Below are positions 1 through 8,750 of a stretch of 64,000 bases of DNA, one piece after another (position 1 is the stretch's first letter; every line of letters begins with the position of its first letter). Source of the DNA: Stappia sp. MMSF_3263. Its GTDB lineage: Bacteria > Pseudomonadota > Alphaproteobacteria > Rhizobiales > Stappiaceae. Under the pieces are notes generated by a model. That model was given only the letters and a program-made list of their open reading frames with translations. It made no database searches and had not been told where the DNA came from. Made by a program: the position numbers and the translations under genes. The DNA lies in NCBI RefSeq assembly GCF_030733745.1, contig NZ_JASHIK010000003.1, forward strand, positions 1 through 64,000, in the 5' to 3' direction.

Positions 1-29
1 GTCCGGGTCGCGCCGCCGGGTGCATGCGA

Positions 30-1253
30 TCAGAAAAAGGCCTGCAGGCCGGTCTGGGCGCGGCCGAGGATCAGCGCATGGACGTCATGCGTGCCCTCGT
101 AGGTGTTCACCGTCTCCAGGTTCTGGGAGTGGCGCATCACGTGATACTCCTCCTGGATGCCGTTGCCGCCGTGCATGTCGCGAGCCTGGCGGGCAATGTC
201 CAGCGCCTTGCCGCAATTGTTGCGCTTGACGATGGAGATCATCTCCGGCGCCACGCGGCCCTCGTCGAAGAGGCGGCCGACACGCAAGGACCCCTGCAGG
301 CCGAGTGCGATCTCCGTCTGCATGTCGGCGAGCTTCTTCTGGAAGAGCTGCGTCTGCGCCAGCGGCCGGTTGAACTGCTTGCGCTCCAGGCCATAGTTGC
401 GCGCCCGGTGCCAGCAGTCCTCGGCCGCGCCCAGCGCACCCCAGGAAATGCCGTAGCGGGCCCGGTTGAGGCAGCCGAAGGGGCCCTTCAGGCCGGAGAC
501 GTTGGGCAGAAGCGCGTCCTCGCCGACCTCGACACTGTCCATCACGATCTCGCCGGTGACGGAGGCGCGAAGCGAGAGCTTGCCGCCGATCTTCGGTGCC
601 GACAGGCCCTTCATGCCCTTGTCCAGCACGAAGCCGCGGATCGCCCCGTCATGGGCTTCCGACTTCGCCCAGACGACGAAGACATCGGCGATCGGCGAAT
701 TGGAGATCCACATCTTGGATCCCTTCAGCCGGTAGCCGCCGTCGATCTTCTCGGCGCGGGTGCGCATGCCGCCGGGATCGGAGCCGGCATCCGGCTCGGT
801 CAGGCCGAAACAGCCGACGAATTCGCCCGAGGCGAGCTTCGGCAGGTATTTGCGCCGCTGTTCCTCGCTGCCATAGGCATAGATCGGATACATGACCAGC
901 GACGACTGCACCGAGTTCATCGAGCGGAAGCCGCTGTCGACGCGCTCGATCTCGCGGGCGACGAGGCCATAGGCGACATAGGAGGCGGCGGCGCAGCCGT
1001 AATCCTCCGGCAGGGTCACGCCGATCAGGCCGAGCTCGCCCATCTCGTTGAAGATCTCGCGATGGGTGCGCTCCTGGCCGTAGGCCTCGAGCACGCGCGG
1101 CATCAGCTTTTCCTGGGCGTAGGCGCGGGCCGTCTCCATGATGAGGATCTCGTCCTCGTTGAGCTGGTCGCGCAGCAGGAACGGATCGTCCCACGCGAAC
1201 CGCCCACCTCCGGTCGGATCGGATTTCGGCTTGGTTGCGGCCTGTGCGGTCAT
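30..1253 (-). CDS. gcdH: Glutaryl-CoA dehydrogenase
   Basis: A 407-residue FAD acyl-CoA dehydrogenase, predicted to oxidise and decarboxylate glutaryl-CoA to crotonyl-CoA in lysine, tryptophan or aromatic catabolism. The N-terminal half carries the flavin-domain stretch [16 protein letters not shown] and the substrate loop SKMWISNSP. The C-terminal half holds [20 protein letters not shown] and the [17 protein letters not shown] signature, with the probable catalytic base Glu386. Length and motifs fit GcdH better than short- or medium-chain dehydrogenases. The ATG at 1253 follows a strong GGAGGAG ribosome site. A LysR regulator is divergent 186 bp away, so local control is likely. The gene ends 29 bp from the window edge, so any partner downstream is not visible. 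Confidence 0.93.
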   Translation of the reverse strand: MTAQAATKPKSDPTGGGRFAWDDPFLLRDQLNEDEILIMETARAYAQEKLMPRVLEAYGQERTHREIFNEMGELGLIGVTLPEDYGCAAASYVAYGLVAREIERVDSGFRSMNSVQSSLVMYPIYAYGSEEQRRKYLPKLASGEFVGCFGLTEPDAGSDPGGMRTRAEKIDGGYRLKGSKMWISNSPIADVFVVWAKSEAHDGAIRGFVLDKGMKGLSAPKIGGKLSLRASVTGEIVMDSVEVGEDALLPNVSGLKGPFGCLNRARYGISWGALGAAEDCWHRARNYGLERKQFNRPLAQTQLFQKKLADMQTEIALGLQGSLRVGRLFDEGRVAPEMISIVKRNNCGKALDIARQARDMHGGNGIQEEYHVMRHSQNLETVNTYEGTHDVHALILGRAQTGLQAFF

Positions 1254-1439
1254 GTTCTGTCTCCTCCTGGCGGGCCGGCTTGCGGGGCGCGGAAGCGCGC
1301 CGCCATACCGTCATTCCTGGCCATAAAGCCCGGTTTTCCGCCCCGGGCCGGTGTTGATCGCGAGGCCGAAGTGTCTGGCCTGTGCAGGCTTGCGCAAAGT
1401 GATATGTTGTCCCGACTTCATGAGCGAATGGAATAGGTT

Positions 1440-2360
1440 TTGAAACGCGGTTTCGTTCCCCACGCCGACAGCCTGATCGCCTTCGAATGCGCGGCCCGCC
1501 ATGGCAGCTTCACCCGCGCCGCCGAGGAGCTGCACCTGACCCAGGGCGCGGTGTCGAAGCAGGTGCGCCATCTGGAGGTGCGTCTCGGCGTCGAATTGTT
1601 CAAGCGGGTGCGTCAGCGCATCGTCCTGACCGACGCCGGCCGGCTCTATCTGCACGATGTGCGCGGCGCGCTGGAAAGCCTCACCGCCGCCACCCGGCAG
1701 GTGATGTCCTTCGCCGGCAACGAGGACGTCCTCAACCTTGCAACCCTGCCGTCCTTCGGCACCCACTGGCTGGCGCCACGCCTCGCCGGCTTCATCGCGG
1801 CGCACCCCTCGGCGAGCTTCAATATCGCCGTGCGCCTGCGGCCCTTCGACTTCGCCAAGGAGCCCTTCGACGCGGCGATCCATTACGGCGATCCGGTCTG
1901 GGCCGGCGCGGTGGCCGAACCGCTGTTCCGCGAGGAGGTGGTCGCGGTGTCCTCCCCGTCCTTCCGCGCCCGCCACCGCATTTCAGGCCCGGCCGATCTC
2001 GCGGGCCTGACGCGGCTGCACCAGTCGACGCGGCCGCTTGCCTGGCGGCAATGGTTCGAGGCTGCCGGCGTCGACACGGATCTCGCCTTCCAGGGGCCGC
2101 GCTTCGAGCAGTTCGTGATGATGGCGGAGGCCGCGGCCAACGATCTGGGCGCGGCCCTCGTGCCGCGCTTCTTCGTCTCGGAGGACCTGGCCAGCGGGCG
2201 CCTGGTGCAGTTGTTCGACACGGTTCTCAGGCTGCCGTCCGCCTATCATCTGGTCTATCCGGAAAACCGGGGCTTGCGGCCGGTGGCGGCGCGCTTCCGG
2301 GACTGGCTGCTGGCCGAGGCCGCCGCCGGCAATGGCGACAGGGCCTGGCTCCCGGGTTGA
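1440..2360 (+). CDS. LysR-family transcriptional regulator (GcvA-like)
   Basis: A 306-residue LysR-type regulator. Residues about 9-66 form the winged helix-turn-helix (SFTRAAEELHLTQGAVSKQV), followed by a linker and a periplasmic-binding-protein-like effector domain. The effector domain resembles the GcvA subgroup (LATLPSFGTHWLAPRL, FDAAIHYGDPVW). An in-frame stop at 1434-1436 means the TTG at 1440 is the first possible start. It is divergent from the glutaryl-CoA dehydrogenase gene, the usual layout for a LysR activator of its neighbour; an 8-bp TTGCGCAA palindrome lies in the shared gap at 1390-1397. The inducer, perhaps glutarate or glutaryl-CoA, is inference. Confidence 0.9.
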   Translation: MKRGFVPHADSLIAFECAARHGSFTRAAEELHLTQGAVSKQVRHLEVRLGVELFKRVRQRIVLTDAGRLYLHDVRGALESLTAATRQVMSFAGNEDVLNLATLPSFGTHWLAPRLAGFIAAHPSASFNIAVRLRPFDFAKEPFDAAIHYGDPVWAGAVAEPLFREEVVAVSSPSFRARHRISGPADLAGLTRLHQSTRPLAWRQWFEAAGVDTDLAFQGPRFEQFVMMAEAAANDLGAALVPRFFVSEDLASGRLVQLFDTVLRLPSAYHLVYPENRGLRPVAARFRDWLLAEAAAGNGDRAWLPG

Positions 2361-2687
2361 GACAGGACGTGCGGGCGGCGGCGTCAAGGCATTGAACACA
2401 GGGAAAGTTGTTCAGTCTTCACCGGATGTGGGAGAGCTTGTGCAGCCGCGCGGACGGGGTGGCGGGATCGTGCAGGTTTCGCGGCGTTCGGACGCAAGGC
2501 AAAATTTCGGGTTTGCATCCCGCGCGAATCCTGCTGGTATCTGACTGTCTTCGTAAAGGAGATGCGGCGGTCCTGACCGTGGGGTTCCCCCCCTCCCTCC
2601 CTGCGGTCAGGACCATTTTTTTGTCGCGGCCGCTTCCATCCCGAACGATCTCCCGGACCATGGTCATTTCGCGTTGAGCCAACGCTG
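2361..2687. other. 327-bp gap with terminator hairpin and possible small RNA
   Basis: There is no convincing coding frame between the LysR gene and the convergent RlpA-like gene. The right half holds a strong intrinsic terminator for the plus strand (2569-2622). The 208 bp before it could be the 3' untranslated region of the LysR mRNA or a separate small RNA. No clear promoter was found, so the 5' end is unknown. Confidence 0.6.
2569..2622 (+). terminator. Rho-independent terminator with C-rich loop
   Basis: The 11-bp arms GGTCCTGACCG (2569-2579) and CGGTCAGGACC (2604-2614) pair perfectly and are followed by A and seven T residues (2616-2622). The 24-nt loop contains an unusually long C/T tract including CCCTCCCTCC, complementary to ribosome-binding sequences. 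It may simply end the LysR transcript. A C-rich unpaired loop is also typical of anti-Shine-Dalgarno small RNAs in alphaproteobacteria. Confidence 0.85.
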
Positions 2688-3056
2688 TCACCCGCAGGCG
2701 GGTGCCTTTCTGCCGGCGACGGTGACGCGCACCCGCGTCACGCCCCTGTTGATGAACTTCAGCTCCCGCGCCGCCCGCCGCGAGACGTCGATCACCCGGC
2801 CGCGCACGAACGGGCCGCGGTCGACGATGGTCAGCGTCACCGACCGGCCATTGGCAAGATTCTCGACGGTCACCCTTGTGCCGAATGGCAGCTTGCGATG
2901 GGCCGCGGTCATCTTTTCCGGGTCGGCCATCGCGCCGCTCGCCGTGCGGCCGCGCAGCTCGTACCAGGACGCACCGCCGCACTCGGCCGCGGCCAGTGCC
3001 GGTGCCGCTAAGGCAGAAACTGCCGCAATTACGTATAGGCAAGGCTTGCGAATCAT
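2688..3056 (-). CDS. RlpA-like double-psi beta-barrel protein, secreted
   Basis: A 122-residue protein with a signal peptide (about residues 1-23, ending near ALAAAE) followed by a single RlpA-type double-psi beta-barrel domain. Recognisable blocks are ASWYELRGRTASG, the basic stretch KLPFGTRVTVENLANGRSV and VDRGPFVRGRVIDVSRRAA. RlpA proteins act in the periplasm on peptidoglycan glycan strands lacking stem peptides. This copy has no SPOR domain and no lipobox, so it is a minimal soluble form, and lytic activity is not assured. It is convergent with the LysR gene and divergent from the GGDEF gene. Confidence 0.88.
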   Translation of the reverse strand: MIRKPCLYVIAAVSALAAPALAAAECGGASWYELRGRTASGAMADPEKMTAAHRKLPFGTRVTVENLANGRSVTLTIVDRGPFVRGRVIDVSRRAARELKFINRGVTRVRVTVAGRKAPACG

Positions 3057-3254
3057 TTCAGGCCACTCATACTCGGAGTCTTGACAGATTTTCGGAGCGC
3101 GTCTCTACGGCTCCATCAATTGACGAGTCTATTGGGGCATGATCATTTTTTATGACCTTGTTAAGGCGGGGGCCGGGTCTCCGTCGTACTGTTCGGGGCT
3201 TTGCTTTGGGCATGGGGCAGGCGGCGGCAACGCCATTCGCGACGGAAATCCGCG

Positions 3255-5336
3255 ATGAGCGACAAAGGCAAGGGGGGCGGCGCGACGGGATCGCGCGAAT
3301 GGACCGGCAATCTTCACGCCGCGATCATTGCCGCGTCGCAGGACCCGATTTACTTCTGTTCGCCCGACTATATCATCCGCGAGGCAAACGAACCCTACGC
3401 CGCCATTGGTGGCTTCACGCGCGAGCAGGCCATCGGCCGCACCGTGCAGGAAGTTGCCGGCGCGTCGGCCTTCGAACATCGCAAGCCTTATCTGGCCAGG
3501 GCGCTCGCCGGCGAGGCCGCCGTCCTGCAGGACTGGATGAACGTGCCGGGATTCGGCCGCCGCTTCTTCGATGTCCGCTATCAGCCCGTTCACGACGATG
3601 ACGGCATGCTTCTGGGGGTCGCCGCCTATGGCCGCGACATCACCGACCTGAAGCAGGCCGAGGAGGTGCTGCGCCTCTACGAGAACGTCATCAACCAGAT
3701 GTCGGACCGTCTTTCGATCATCGACCGCTCCTTCCGTTACATCCTCACCAACGAGAGCAATGCCCGGTGGCATGGTCGGCCCCGCGACGCGTTCCGGGGC
3801 CTGCAGCTGATCGGCATGGTCGGCGAGGAGCGCTTCCACGCCGAAATCCTGCCGCGCCTCGAACGCTGCCTTGCCGGTGAGACGGTGGAGTATCACTACG
3901 ACGACACCGCGCCGGACGGATCTTCGGTGGTCATGGGTGCCCGGCTCGAGCCGTTCCGCAATTCGGTCGGCGAGATCGAGGCGGCCGTCGTCACCTTGCG
4001 CGATGTCACCGAGACCCGCCGTCTGTCAGACAGGCTGGAACGGCTGACCCTGCAGGACGACCTGACCGGCATTGCCAACCGCCGCGCCTTCGAGAAGTGG
4101 CTGGAGCGGCGCGTTGCCGCCTTTCGTGCCGGCGAGATCCCCGGCTTCAGTGTCGTTTTCATCGACCTCGACAGTTTCAAGCTGGTCAATGACACCGTCG
4201 GTCACGGTGCCGGCGACCGGTTCCTGCAGGACATCGCCCGCATTCTCGTTCAGTTCGCCGGCGAGGATGTCTGCGTGGCGCGCATCGGCGGCGACGAGTT
4301 CGGTCTCATCATCGATACCGAGGACGGGGTCGCCGCCCATGCGATCTGCAACCGCCTTCTCTCCGCCTTCGAGGTGCACCGCTTCAACTGGGAGGGCATG
4401 ACCTTTCGCAGCAGCGCCAGTGTCGGGCTGGCGACGGTTGCCCCGCTCGCCGGGCAGGACGGCGGGGACAGGCTGGAGCAGGCGGTCACCGTCGGGCGGG
4501 TGCTGCAATGGGCGGATTTCGCCTGCATGCAGGCGAAGGCCGCCGGTGGTCACAGGATCGTTGCCCATGACGGTGCGGATCGTTCCGGCGAGGACCGCAA
4601 GGCGGAGATGCGCCACCTGCTGGCGGTGGAAAAGGCGATTGCCGAGGACGGTTTCCTGCTTCATCAGATGACGGTCGTCGACCTGGCCACCGGTTCGCCC
4701 GCTATGCGCGAGGTCCTGCCCCGGCTCGCCGGCGCCGACGGCGGTCTGCACGGACCGTCGATGATCCGCGCCACGGCCGAGCGGCACGGGCTGATGCGGG
4801 CGGTCGACCGACTGGTCCTGTCTGCCGTTCTGGCCCGGCTGGAGACCGCCGAGCCCGGTCTCGACATGCCGGTCTGCCTCGATCTTTCCTCCGAGTCGCT
4901 GCACAGCCCGGTTTTCGCGCGACTGCTGTTGGACCGGCTGGAGCACCACGCCTCGATCCCGCCGCTGCTCGTCTTCGAAGTGTCCGAGAGCGTGCTTGCC
5001 CGTCTCAAGCCGGAGGCCTGGTCCTTGCTGTCCGACCTGCGCGACCGGGGTTGCCGGGTCGCGCTCGACCATTTTGGCCGGGGCTTTGCCTCTTTCACCC
5101 AGCTGCGCGCCAATGCCTTCGACCTGATCAAGATCGACAGGGTGCTGACCGCGGGCCTCGCCAGCGATCCCGTCAAGCGGGCAGCGGTGTCCGGCATCGT
5201 CGGCCTCGCCGAGGCGCTCGGCCTGCCGACGGTGGCCGAATATGTGACCGAGCCGCTGCATCTCGACATCCTGCGCGGGCTGGGCGTGACCTATGCCGAG
5301 GGGCACGCCGTCGCCCCGCCGCAAGCCTGGAGCTGA
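3255..5336 (+). CDS. PAS-PAS-GGDEF-(degenerate EAL) signalling protein
   Basis: A 693-residue cytosolic c-di-GMP protein with no membrane segment. Two PAS domains (about 20-135 and 140-255) precede a GGDEF domain with intact GGDEF at 345-349 and DDLTGIANRRAF upstream, so cyclase activity is plausible. No RxxD inhibitory site sits before it. The EAL domain lacks its key residues: EVLPRL (486-491) replaces the ExLxR motif, DHFGRG (605-610) replaces DDFGTG, and DLSSESL replaces the NxS region. It is probably a sensor or binding domain without phosphodiesterase activity. The ATG at 3255 is preferred. A TTG 54 bp upstream in frame (3201) would add a basic tail unlike a PAS protein. Confidence 0.9.
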   Translation: MSDKGKGGGATGSREWTGNLHAAIIAASQDPIYFCSPDYIIREANEPYAAIGGFTREQAIGRTVQEVAGASAFEHRKPYLARALAGEAAVLQDWMNVPGFGRRFFDVRYQPVHDDDGMLLGVAAYGRDITDLKQAEEVLRLYENVINQMSDRLSIIDRSFRYILTNESNARWHGRPRDAFRGLQLIGMVGEERFHAEILPRLERCLAGETVEYHYDDTAPDGSSVVMGARLEPFRNSVGEIEAAVVTLRDVTETRRLSDRLERLTLQDDLTGIANRRAFEKWLERRVAAFRAGEIPGFSVVFIDLDSFKLVNDTVGHGAGDRFLQDIARILVQFAGEDVCVARIGGDEFGLIIDTEDGVAAHAICNRLLSAFEVHRFNWEGMTFRSSASVGLATVAPLAGQDGGDRLEQAVTVGRVLQWADFACMQAKAAGGHRIVAHDGADRSGEDRKAEMRHLLAVEKAIAEDGFLLHQMTVVDLATGSPAMREVLPRLAGADGGLHGPSMIRATAERHGLMRAVDRLVLSAVLARLETAEPGLDMPVCLDLSSESLHSPVFARLLLDRLEHHASIPPLLVFEVSESVLARLKPEAWSLLSDLRDRGCRVALDHFGRGFASFTQLRANAFDLIKIDRVLTAGLASDPVKRAAVSGIVGLAEALGLPTVAEYVTEPLHLDILRGLGVTYAEGHAVAPPQAWS

Positions 5337-5372
5337 GGGATCTGAAGCGGTGGCAGCGGGGGTCGCGCCGGC

Positions 5373-6440
5373 TCACGTTTCCTGCATCCACTCGGCATCC
5401 GTGGGGAAGCGTTGCCCGGCTTCCCGTGCCAGCGCATCCGCCGCGCCATCCTCTCCGCCTGCCCGCAGGGCCGCGATCCGCTCCCGCCAGAACGTCTTGA
5501 GCCAGCGCTTGGGCAGGGCCCGTGCGCCCGGGCTCGCATCGATCGTCGCCTGCGCCAGGGCCAGTTCCGCTGCGGCCTCGGCCGGCGCGCCGATGCCGGC
5601 GAGCGCCCGCGCCACTTCCAGCGCATGGCCCGGGTTGCGGGCGCGATAGGGATCGCGCCGCGCCGCCGCGATGGCATCCGGCGTCAACCGCCCTGCGGCC
5701 CGCGCCGATGCGAAGCCGGAGAATCTTGCAAGTTCGGCGTCGGTGTCGGATGAGATCAGGCCGCGCTCCGCGCAAAGCGCCGCAAGATCCCGGTCGAGCC
5801 CGGCGATCAGCTTGCGGGCGATGTTGAGCGTGTAGAGATGGTCGTGGCTGGCATGGGGCGAGGCGAGCCGCAGCACGCGGACGCCCGCCGGTAGCGGCCT
5901 GTTGGCGAGCGCCGTCGCCCCGCCCGCATCGACCGGATCGAAAATGCCGAAGACCAGTGTGACGGGCATCCCGGCCGCCGCCAGCGGGCCGGCAAGGCCT
6001 GCTGCCCGCGCCATTGCCGGCGCGAAGACCCTGGCGCTCTGGCTGCCCGGCTGCCCGAGCACCAGCTCCGGACCGAAGGCGAACGCCTCGCCGTCGCCGC
6101 GCCGCAGCGCCGTTGCCAGTGCCCCGTGCGCGCCCTTGGAGGCGCCGTAATAGACGATGCGTCGGGACGATGACGCGGCCTCGACGGCGCGCGCGATCTC
6201 GCGGTCGATCGCCGCCTCGCAGCCAAGATACCAGACCGGGTCGGGGCAATTGAGAAACAGGCAGGCATGCCGGGTGTTGGCAAACAGCCGCTCCAGGCCG
6301 AAGCGGCCCTCCGGCACCCGCATCTGCGAAAAGACCACGGCGAGAATGCCGGCACTGTCCGCGCGCGGCGCCGGGCGAAAGCGCCAGGAGAGGCCGGTTG
6401 CCGCATCGCACCCCTCGAAGCCGGCCGCGTCCCCCGTCAT
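5373..6440 (-). CDS. Alpha/beta-hydrolase-like protein of unknown function
   Basis: A 355-residue protein I cannot assign to a named family. Features compatible with an alpha/beta hydrolase are the YYGASKGAHGALA stretch (a G-x-S-x-G-like elbow), a strand-like VTLVFGIFDPVDAGG block that could bear the acid, and SPHASHDHLY with a candidate histidine. The last 100 residues are helical and alanine-rich, with repeat-like AxxLAxxG spacing suggesting TPR-like helices. There is no signal peptide. It begins 7 bp after the SulP gene stop, so it is probably the last gene of the BigR-facing sulfur operon. That position is the only hint of a role in sulfur metabolism. Confidence 0.6.
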   Translation of the reverse strand: MTGDAAGFEGCDAATGLSWRFRPAPRADSAGILAVVFSQMRVPEGRFGLERLFANTRHACLFLNCPDPVWYLGCEAAIDREIARAVEAASSSRRIVYYGASKGAHGALATALRRGDGEAFAFGPELVLGQPGSQSARVFAPAMARAAGLAGPLAAAGMPVTLVFGIFDPVDAGGATALANRPLPAGVRVLRLASPHASHDHLYTLNIARKLIAGLDRDLAALCAERGLISSDTDAELARFSGFASARAAGRLTPDAIAAARRDPYRARNPGHALEVARALAGIGAPAEAAAELALAQATIDASPGARALPKRWLKTFWRERIAALRAGGEDGAADALAREAGQRFPTDAEWMQET

Positions 6441-6447
6441 CGTCGCC

Positions 6448-8232
6448 TCAGATCTCCGGGCCGATCCAGAAATCGGCGCGGGTCGCCTTGCGCGGCTTGC
6501 GCGCCTCGGCGATATGGGCTGTGTCCGGATCGAGCGCGGCGAAGGCCTCGTACTGGGTCAGGAACACCTCCCCGTTCAGGTGCTTGAGGAAATCCGTGCG
6601 CTGCAGCCGGTCCATCACCGGCCCCTTCACTTCCGAGAGATGGAAGCCGACGCCCGCATCCAGCAGCCGCCGGTTGATCTCCTCCAGGCTCTCCAGCGCC
6701 GAGGCGTCGATCTCGTTCACCGCCGGGCACATCAGCACCACATGCTTGAGTGCCGGCCGCTCGGCGACGAGTTCGGTCAGCCGGTCCTCCAGGAAGCGGC
6801 TGTTGGCGAAGAACAGGCTCTCGTCGACGCGCACGGAAAGCACCTTGTCGCCGGTGATCACCTTGTGCCGGTTGACGTTTCGGAAATGCTCGGTGCCCGG
6901 CACGATGCCGACGATCGCCATGTGCGGGCGCGAGTTGCGGTACAGATAGAGCGCCAGCGACACGGCGACGCCGGTGACGACGCCGGTTTCCACGCCGAAG
7001 CCGAGCGTCACCGCGATGGTGCCGGCCATCGCCGTGAAGTCGCTTTTCGAATAGGCATGCACCCGGGCGAGCGCCTTGAAGTCGACCAGCGACAGCACCG
7101 CGACGATGATCGTCGCCGCCAGCGTCGCCTGAGGCAGGTTGGCGATCAGCGGCGTCAGGAAGAGGGTCGCCATCGCGATGCCGACGGCGGTGAAGGCGCC
7201 GGCGGCGGGTGTCGCCGCGCCCGCGTCGAAATTGACCACCGAGCGGGCAAAGCCGCCGGTCACCGGATAGCCGCCGGACAGGCCGGAGGCGAGATTGGCC
7301 GCGCCCAGACCGATCAGCTCCTGGTCGGGAACGATGCGCTGGCGTTTCTTGGCTGCCAGGGTCTGCGCCACGGAGACGGATTCGACGAAACCGATCGCCG
7401 AGATCAGCAGCGCGGGTCCGGCAAGCTGCGACCACAGCGCGGGGTCGAATCCCGGGAGCGCCGGCACCGGCAGGCTGGAAGGGATCGCGCCGACGAGCTT
7501 CACGCCCTTTTCGCCGAGGTCGAATATTTCGGCGGCGGCGGTCGTTGCCGCCACGGCGGCCACCGGTCCCGACTTGGCGATGATGTCGGCAGTGCGCGGA
7601 CCAAGCCCGGCGCGCAGCAGCAGCGGCTTCAGCCCGCCCCGCACCCAGAACAGGAAGGCGGTGGCGGGAAGCCCGACGGCCAGCGTGTAGGGATTGGTCT
7701 CGCCGATCCGGGAGACGAGGGCGCTGGCGATCTCCACCAGCGTGTGCCCGGAGGCCTGGATGCCGGCGAGATGCTTGATCTGCGACGCGGCGATGATCAG
7801 CCCGCTTGCGGTGATGAAGCCTGAAATCACCGGATGGCTGAGGAGATTGGCGAGAAATCCGAGCCTGAGCAAGCCCATTGCGACGAGCATCAGGCCCGAC
7901 AGCACGGCGAGCGCGATCGCCGCGCCCAGATATTCCGGCGTGCCCTGCGCCGCGATGTTGCCGACGGCCGAGGCGGTCATCAGGGAGACGACCGCGACCG
8001 GCCCGACGGCCAGCGCCCGGCTGGTGCCGAAGATCGCATAGGCGACCAGCGGCAGGATCGAGGCATAAAGGCCGATCTCCGGCGGCAGTCCGGCGAGCAG
8101 CGCATAGGCCAGCGATTGCGGGATCAGCATGATCGTGACGATCACCGCGGCGACCAGGTCGTCGGTCGCCGTGGCGCGCGTGTAGCTGCGTCCCCAGTCG
8201 AGGATCGGCAGGTAGGACGAGAGTTTTTTCAT
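6448..8232 (-). CDS. SulP-family anion transporter with STAS domain
   Basis: A 594-residue inner-membrane transporter. The first ~420 residues form the SulP core of many hydrophobic helices (LIPQSLAYALLAGLPPEIGLY, GPVAVVSLMTASAVG, YPVTGGFARSVVNFDAGA). The remainder is a cytoplasmic STAS domain with the NEIDASALESLEEI signature. SulP proteins carry sulfate, bicarbonate or other anions. The ATG at 8232 begins MKKLSSYLPILDWGR, a normal SulP start; the open frame runs further upstream but encodes an arginine-rich shadow of the neighbouring gene. It lies 67 bp downstream of the DUF442 gene on the same strand, so export of sulfite or sulfate made by persulfide oxidation is a reasonable inference. 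Confidence 0.92.
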   Translation of the reverse strand: MKKLSSYLPILDWGRSYTRATATDDLVAAVIVTIMLIPQSLAYALLAGLPPEIGLYASILPLVAYAIFGTSRALAVGPVAVVSLMTASAVGNIAAQGTPEYLGAAIALAVLSGLMLVAMGLLRLGFLANLLSHPVISGFITASGLIIAASQIKHLAGIQASGHTLVEIASALVSRIGETNPYTLAVGLPATAFLFWVRGGLKPLLLRAGLGPRTADIIAKSGPVAAVAATTAAAEIFDLGEKGVKLVGAIPSSLPVPALPGFDPALWSQLAGPALLISAIGFVESVSVAQTLAAKKRQRIVPDQELIGLGAANLASGLSGGYPVTGGFARSVVNFDAGAATPAAGAFTAVGIAMATLFLTPLIANLPQATLAATIIVAVLSLVDFKALARVHAYSKSDFTAMAGTIAVTLGFGVETGVVTGVAVSLALYLYRNSRPHMAIVGIVPGTEHFRNVNRHKVITGDKVLSVRVDESLFFANSRFLEDRLTELVAERPALKHVVLMCPAVNEIDASALESLEEINRRLLDAGVGFHLSEVKGPVMDRLQRTDFLKHLNGEVFLTQYEAFAALDPDTAHIAEARKPRKATRADFWIGPEI

Positions 8233-8299
8233 GTCGCTGTGTCGCTGCCGGATCCGGGGCGCGCGGGCGGCGCGGGAACCGCGCGCCCGGGCCGTTGTG

Positions 8300-8737
8300 T
8301 CAGCCGCCGGCCCTGGTGCCGGCCAGCTGCTGCAGCATCGGCACCAGGCCGGAGAGGTCGTAGCCCGCATCGGCGGCGAGCCCGACGATCTCCGACGCAT
8401 CGCGTCGGCCCGCTTGCGACAGGGCCCAGAGGTTGATCGACCGCGTGCCGGTGCGGCAGAAGGCGAAGACCGGGCCACCGGCCGCGTCCATTGCCTGGCG
8501 GAAGCCGTCGATCAGCTCGGGCCTGATCCCGTCGCGGCCGAGCGGCAATGCCGTGTAGGCAAGGCCGGCGGCGGTTGCGGCGGCCTCGATCTCGTGGCCG
8601 CCCGGCTGGTCGGGCGCCTCGCCTTCCGGCCGGTTGTTGATGATGGCGACGAAGCCGGCCGCGCGGATCGCGTCGACATCGGCGGGTTCGATCTGGTAGG
8701 CGACGGTGAGCGTGTCGTCGACCCGGGCGCTTTGCAT
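8300..8737 (-). CDS. TIGR01244/DUF442 sulfur transferase or phosphatase-like protein
   Basis: A 145-residue DUF442 protein with the FCRTGTRS loop; Cys94 is the likely nucleophile. In Agrobacterium and Xylella Blh proteins this domain is fused to a persulfide dioxygenase. Here it is a separate polypeptide whose start is 13 bp from the end of the dioxygenase gene. The fold is phosphatase-like, but fused versions are described as rhodanese-like sulfur transferases. The likely role is to pass sulfane sulfur to or from the dioxygenase during sulfide detoxification. No signal peptide is seen. Confidence 0.88.
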   Translation of the reverse strand: MQSARVDDTLTVAYQIEPADVDAIRAAGFVAIINNRPEGEAPDQPGGHEIEAAATAAGLAYTALPLGRDGIRPELIDGFRQAMDAAGGPVFAFCRTGTRSINLWALSQAGRRDASEIVGLAADAGYDLSGLVPMLQQLAGTRAGG

Positions 8738-8750
8738 TTCTGTCTGTTCC

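Noticed and set aside
24-1436. 470-residue plus-strand frame
   Set aside because: It is antisense to the glutaryl-CoA dehydrogenase gene, rich in Ala/Arg/Gly/His, and has no family resemblance; it is a shadow of high-GC codon use.
2562-2576. AAAGGAG followed by a tiny ATG-CGG-CGG-TCC-TGA frame before the terminator
   Set aside because: The spacing between AAAGGAG and ATG is zero, so it cannot serve as a ribosome site; a leader peptide is not supported.
6157-7824. 555-residue plus-strand frame over the SulP gene
   Set aside because: It is Arg/His/Gly-rich low-complexity sequence opposite a clear transporter gene; not coding.
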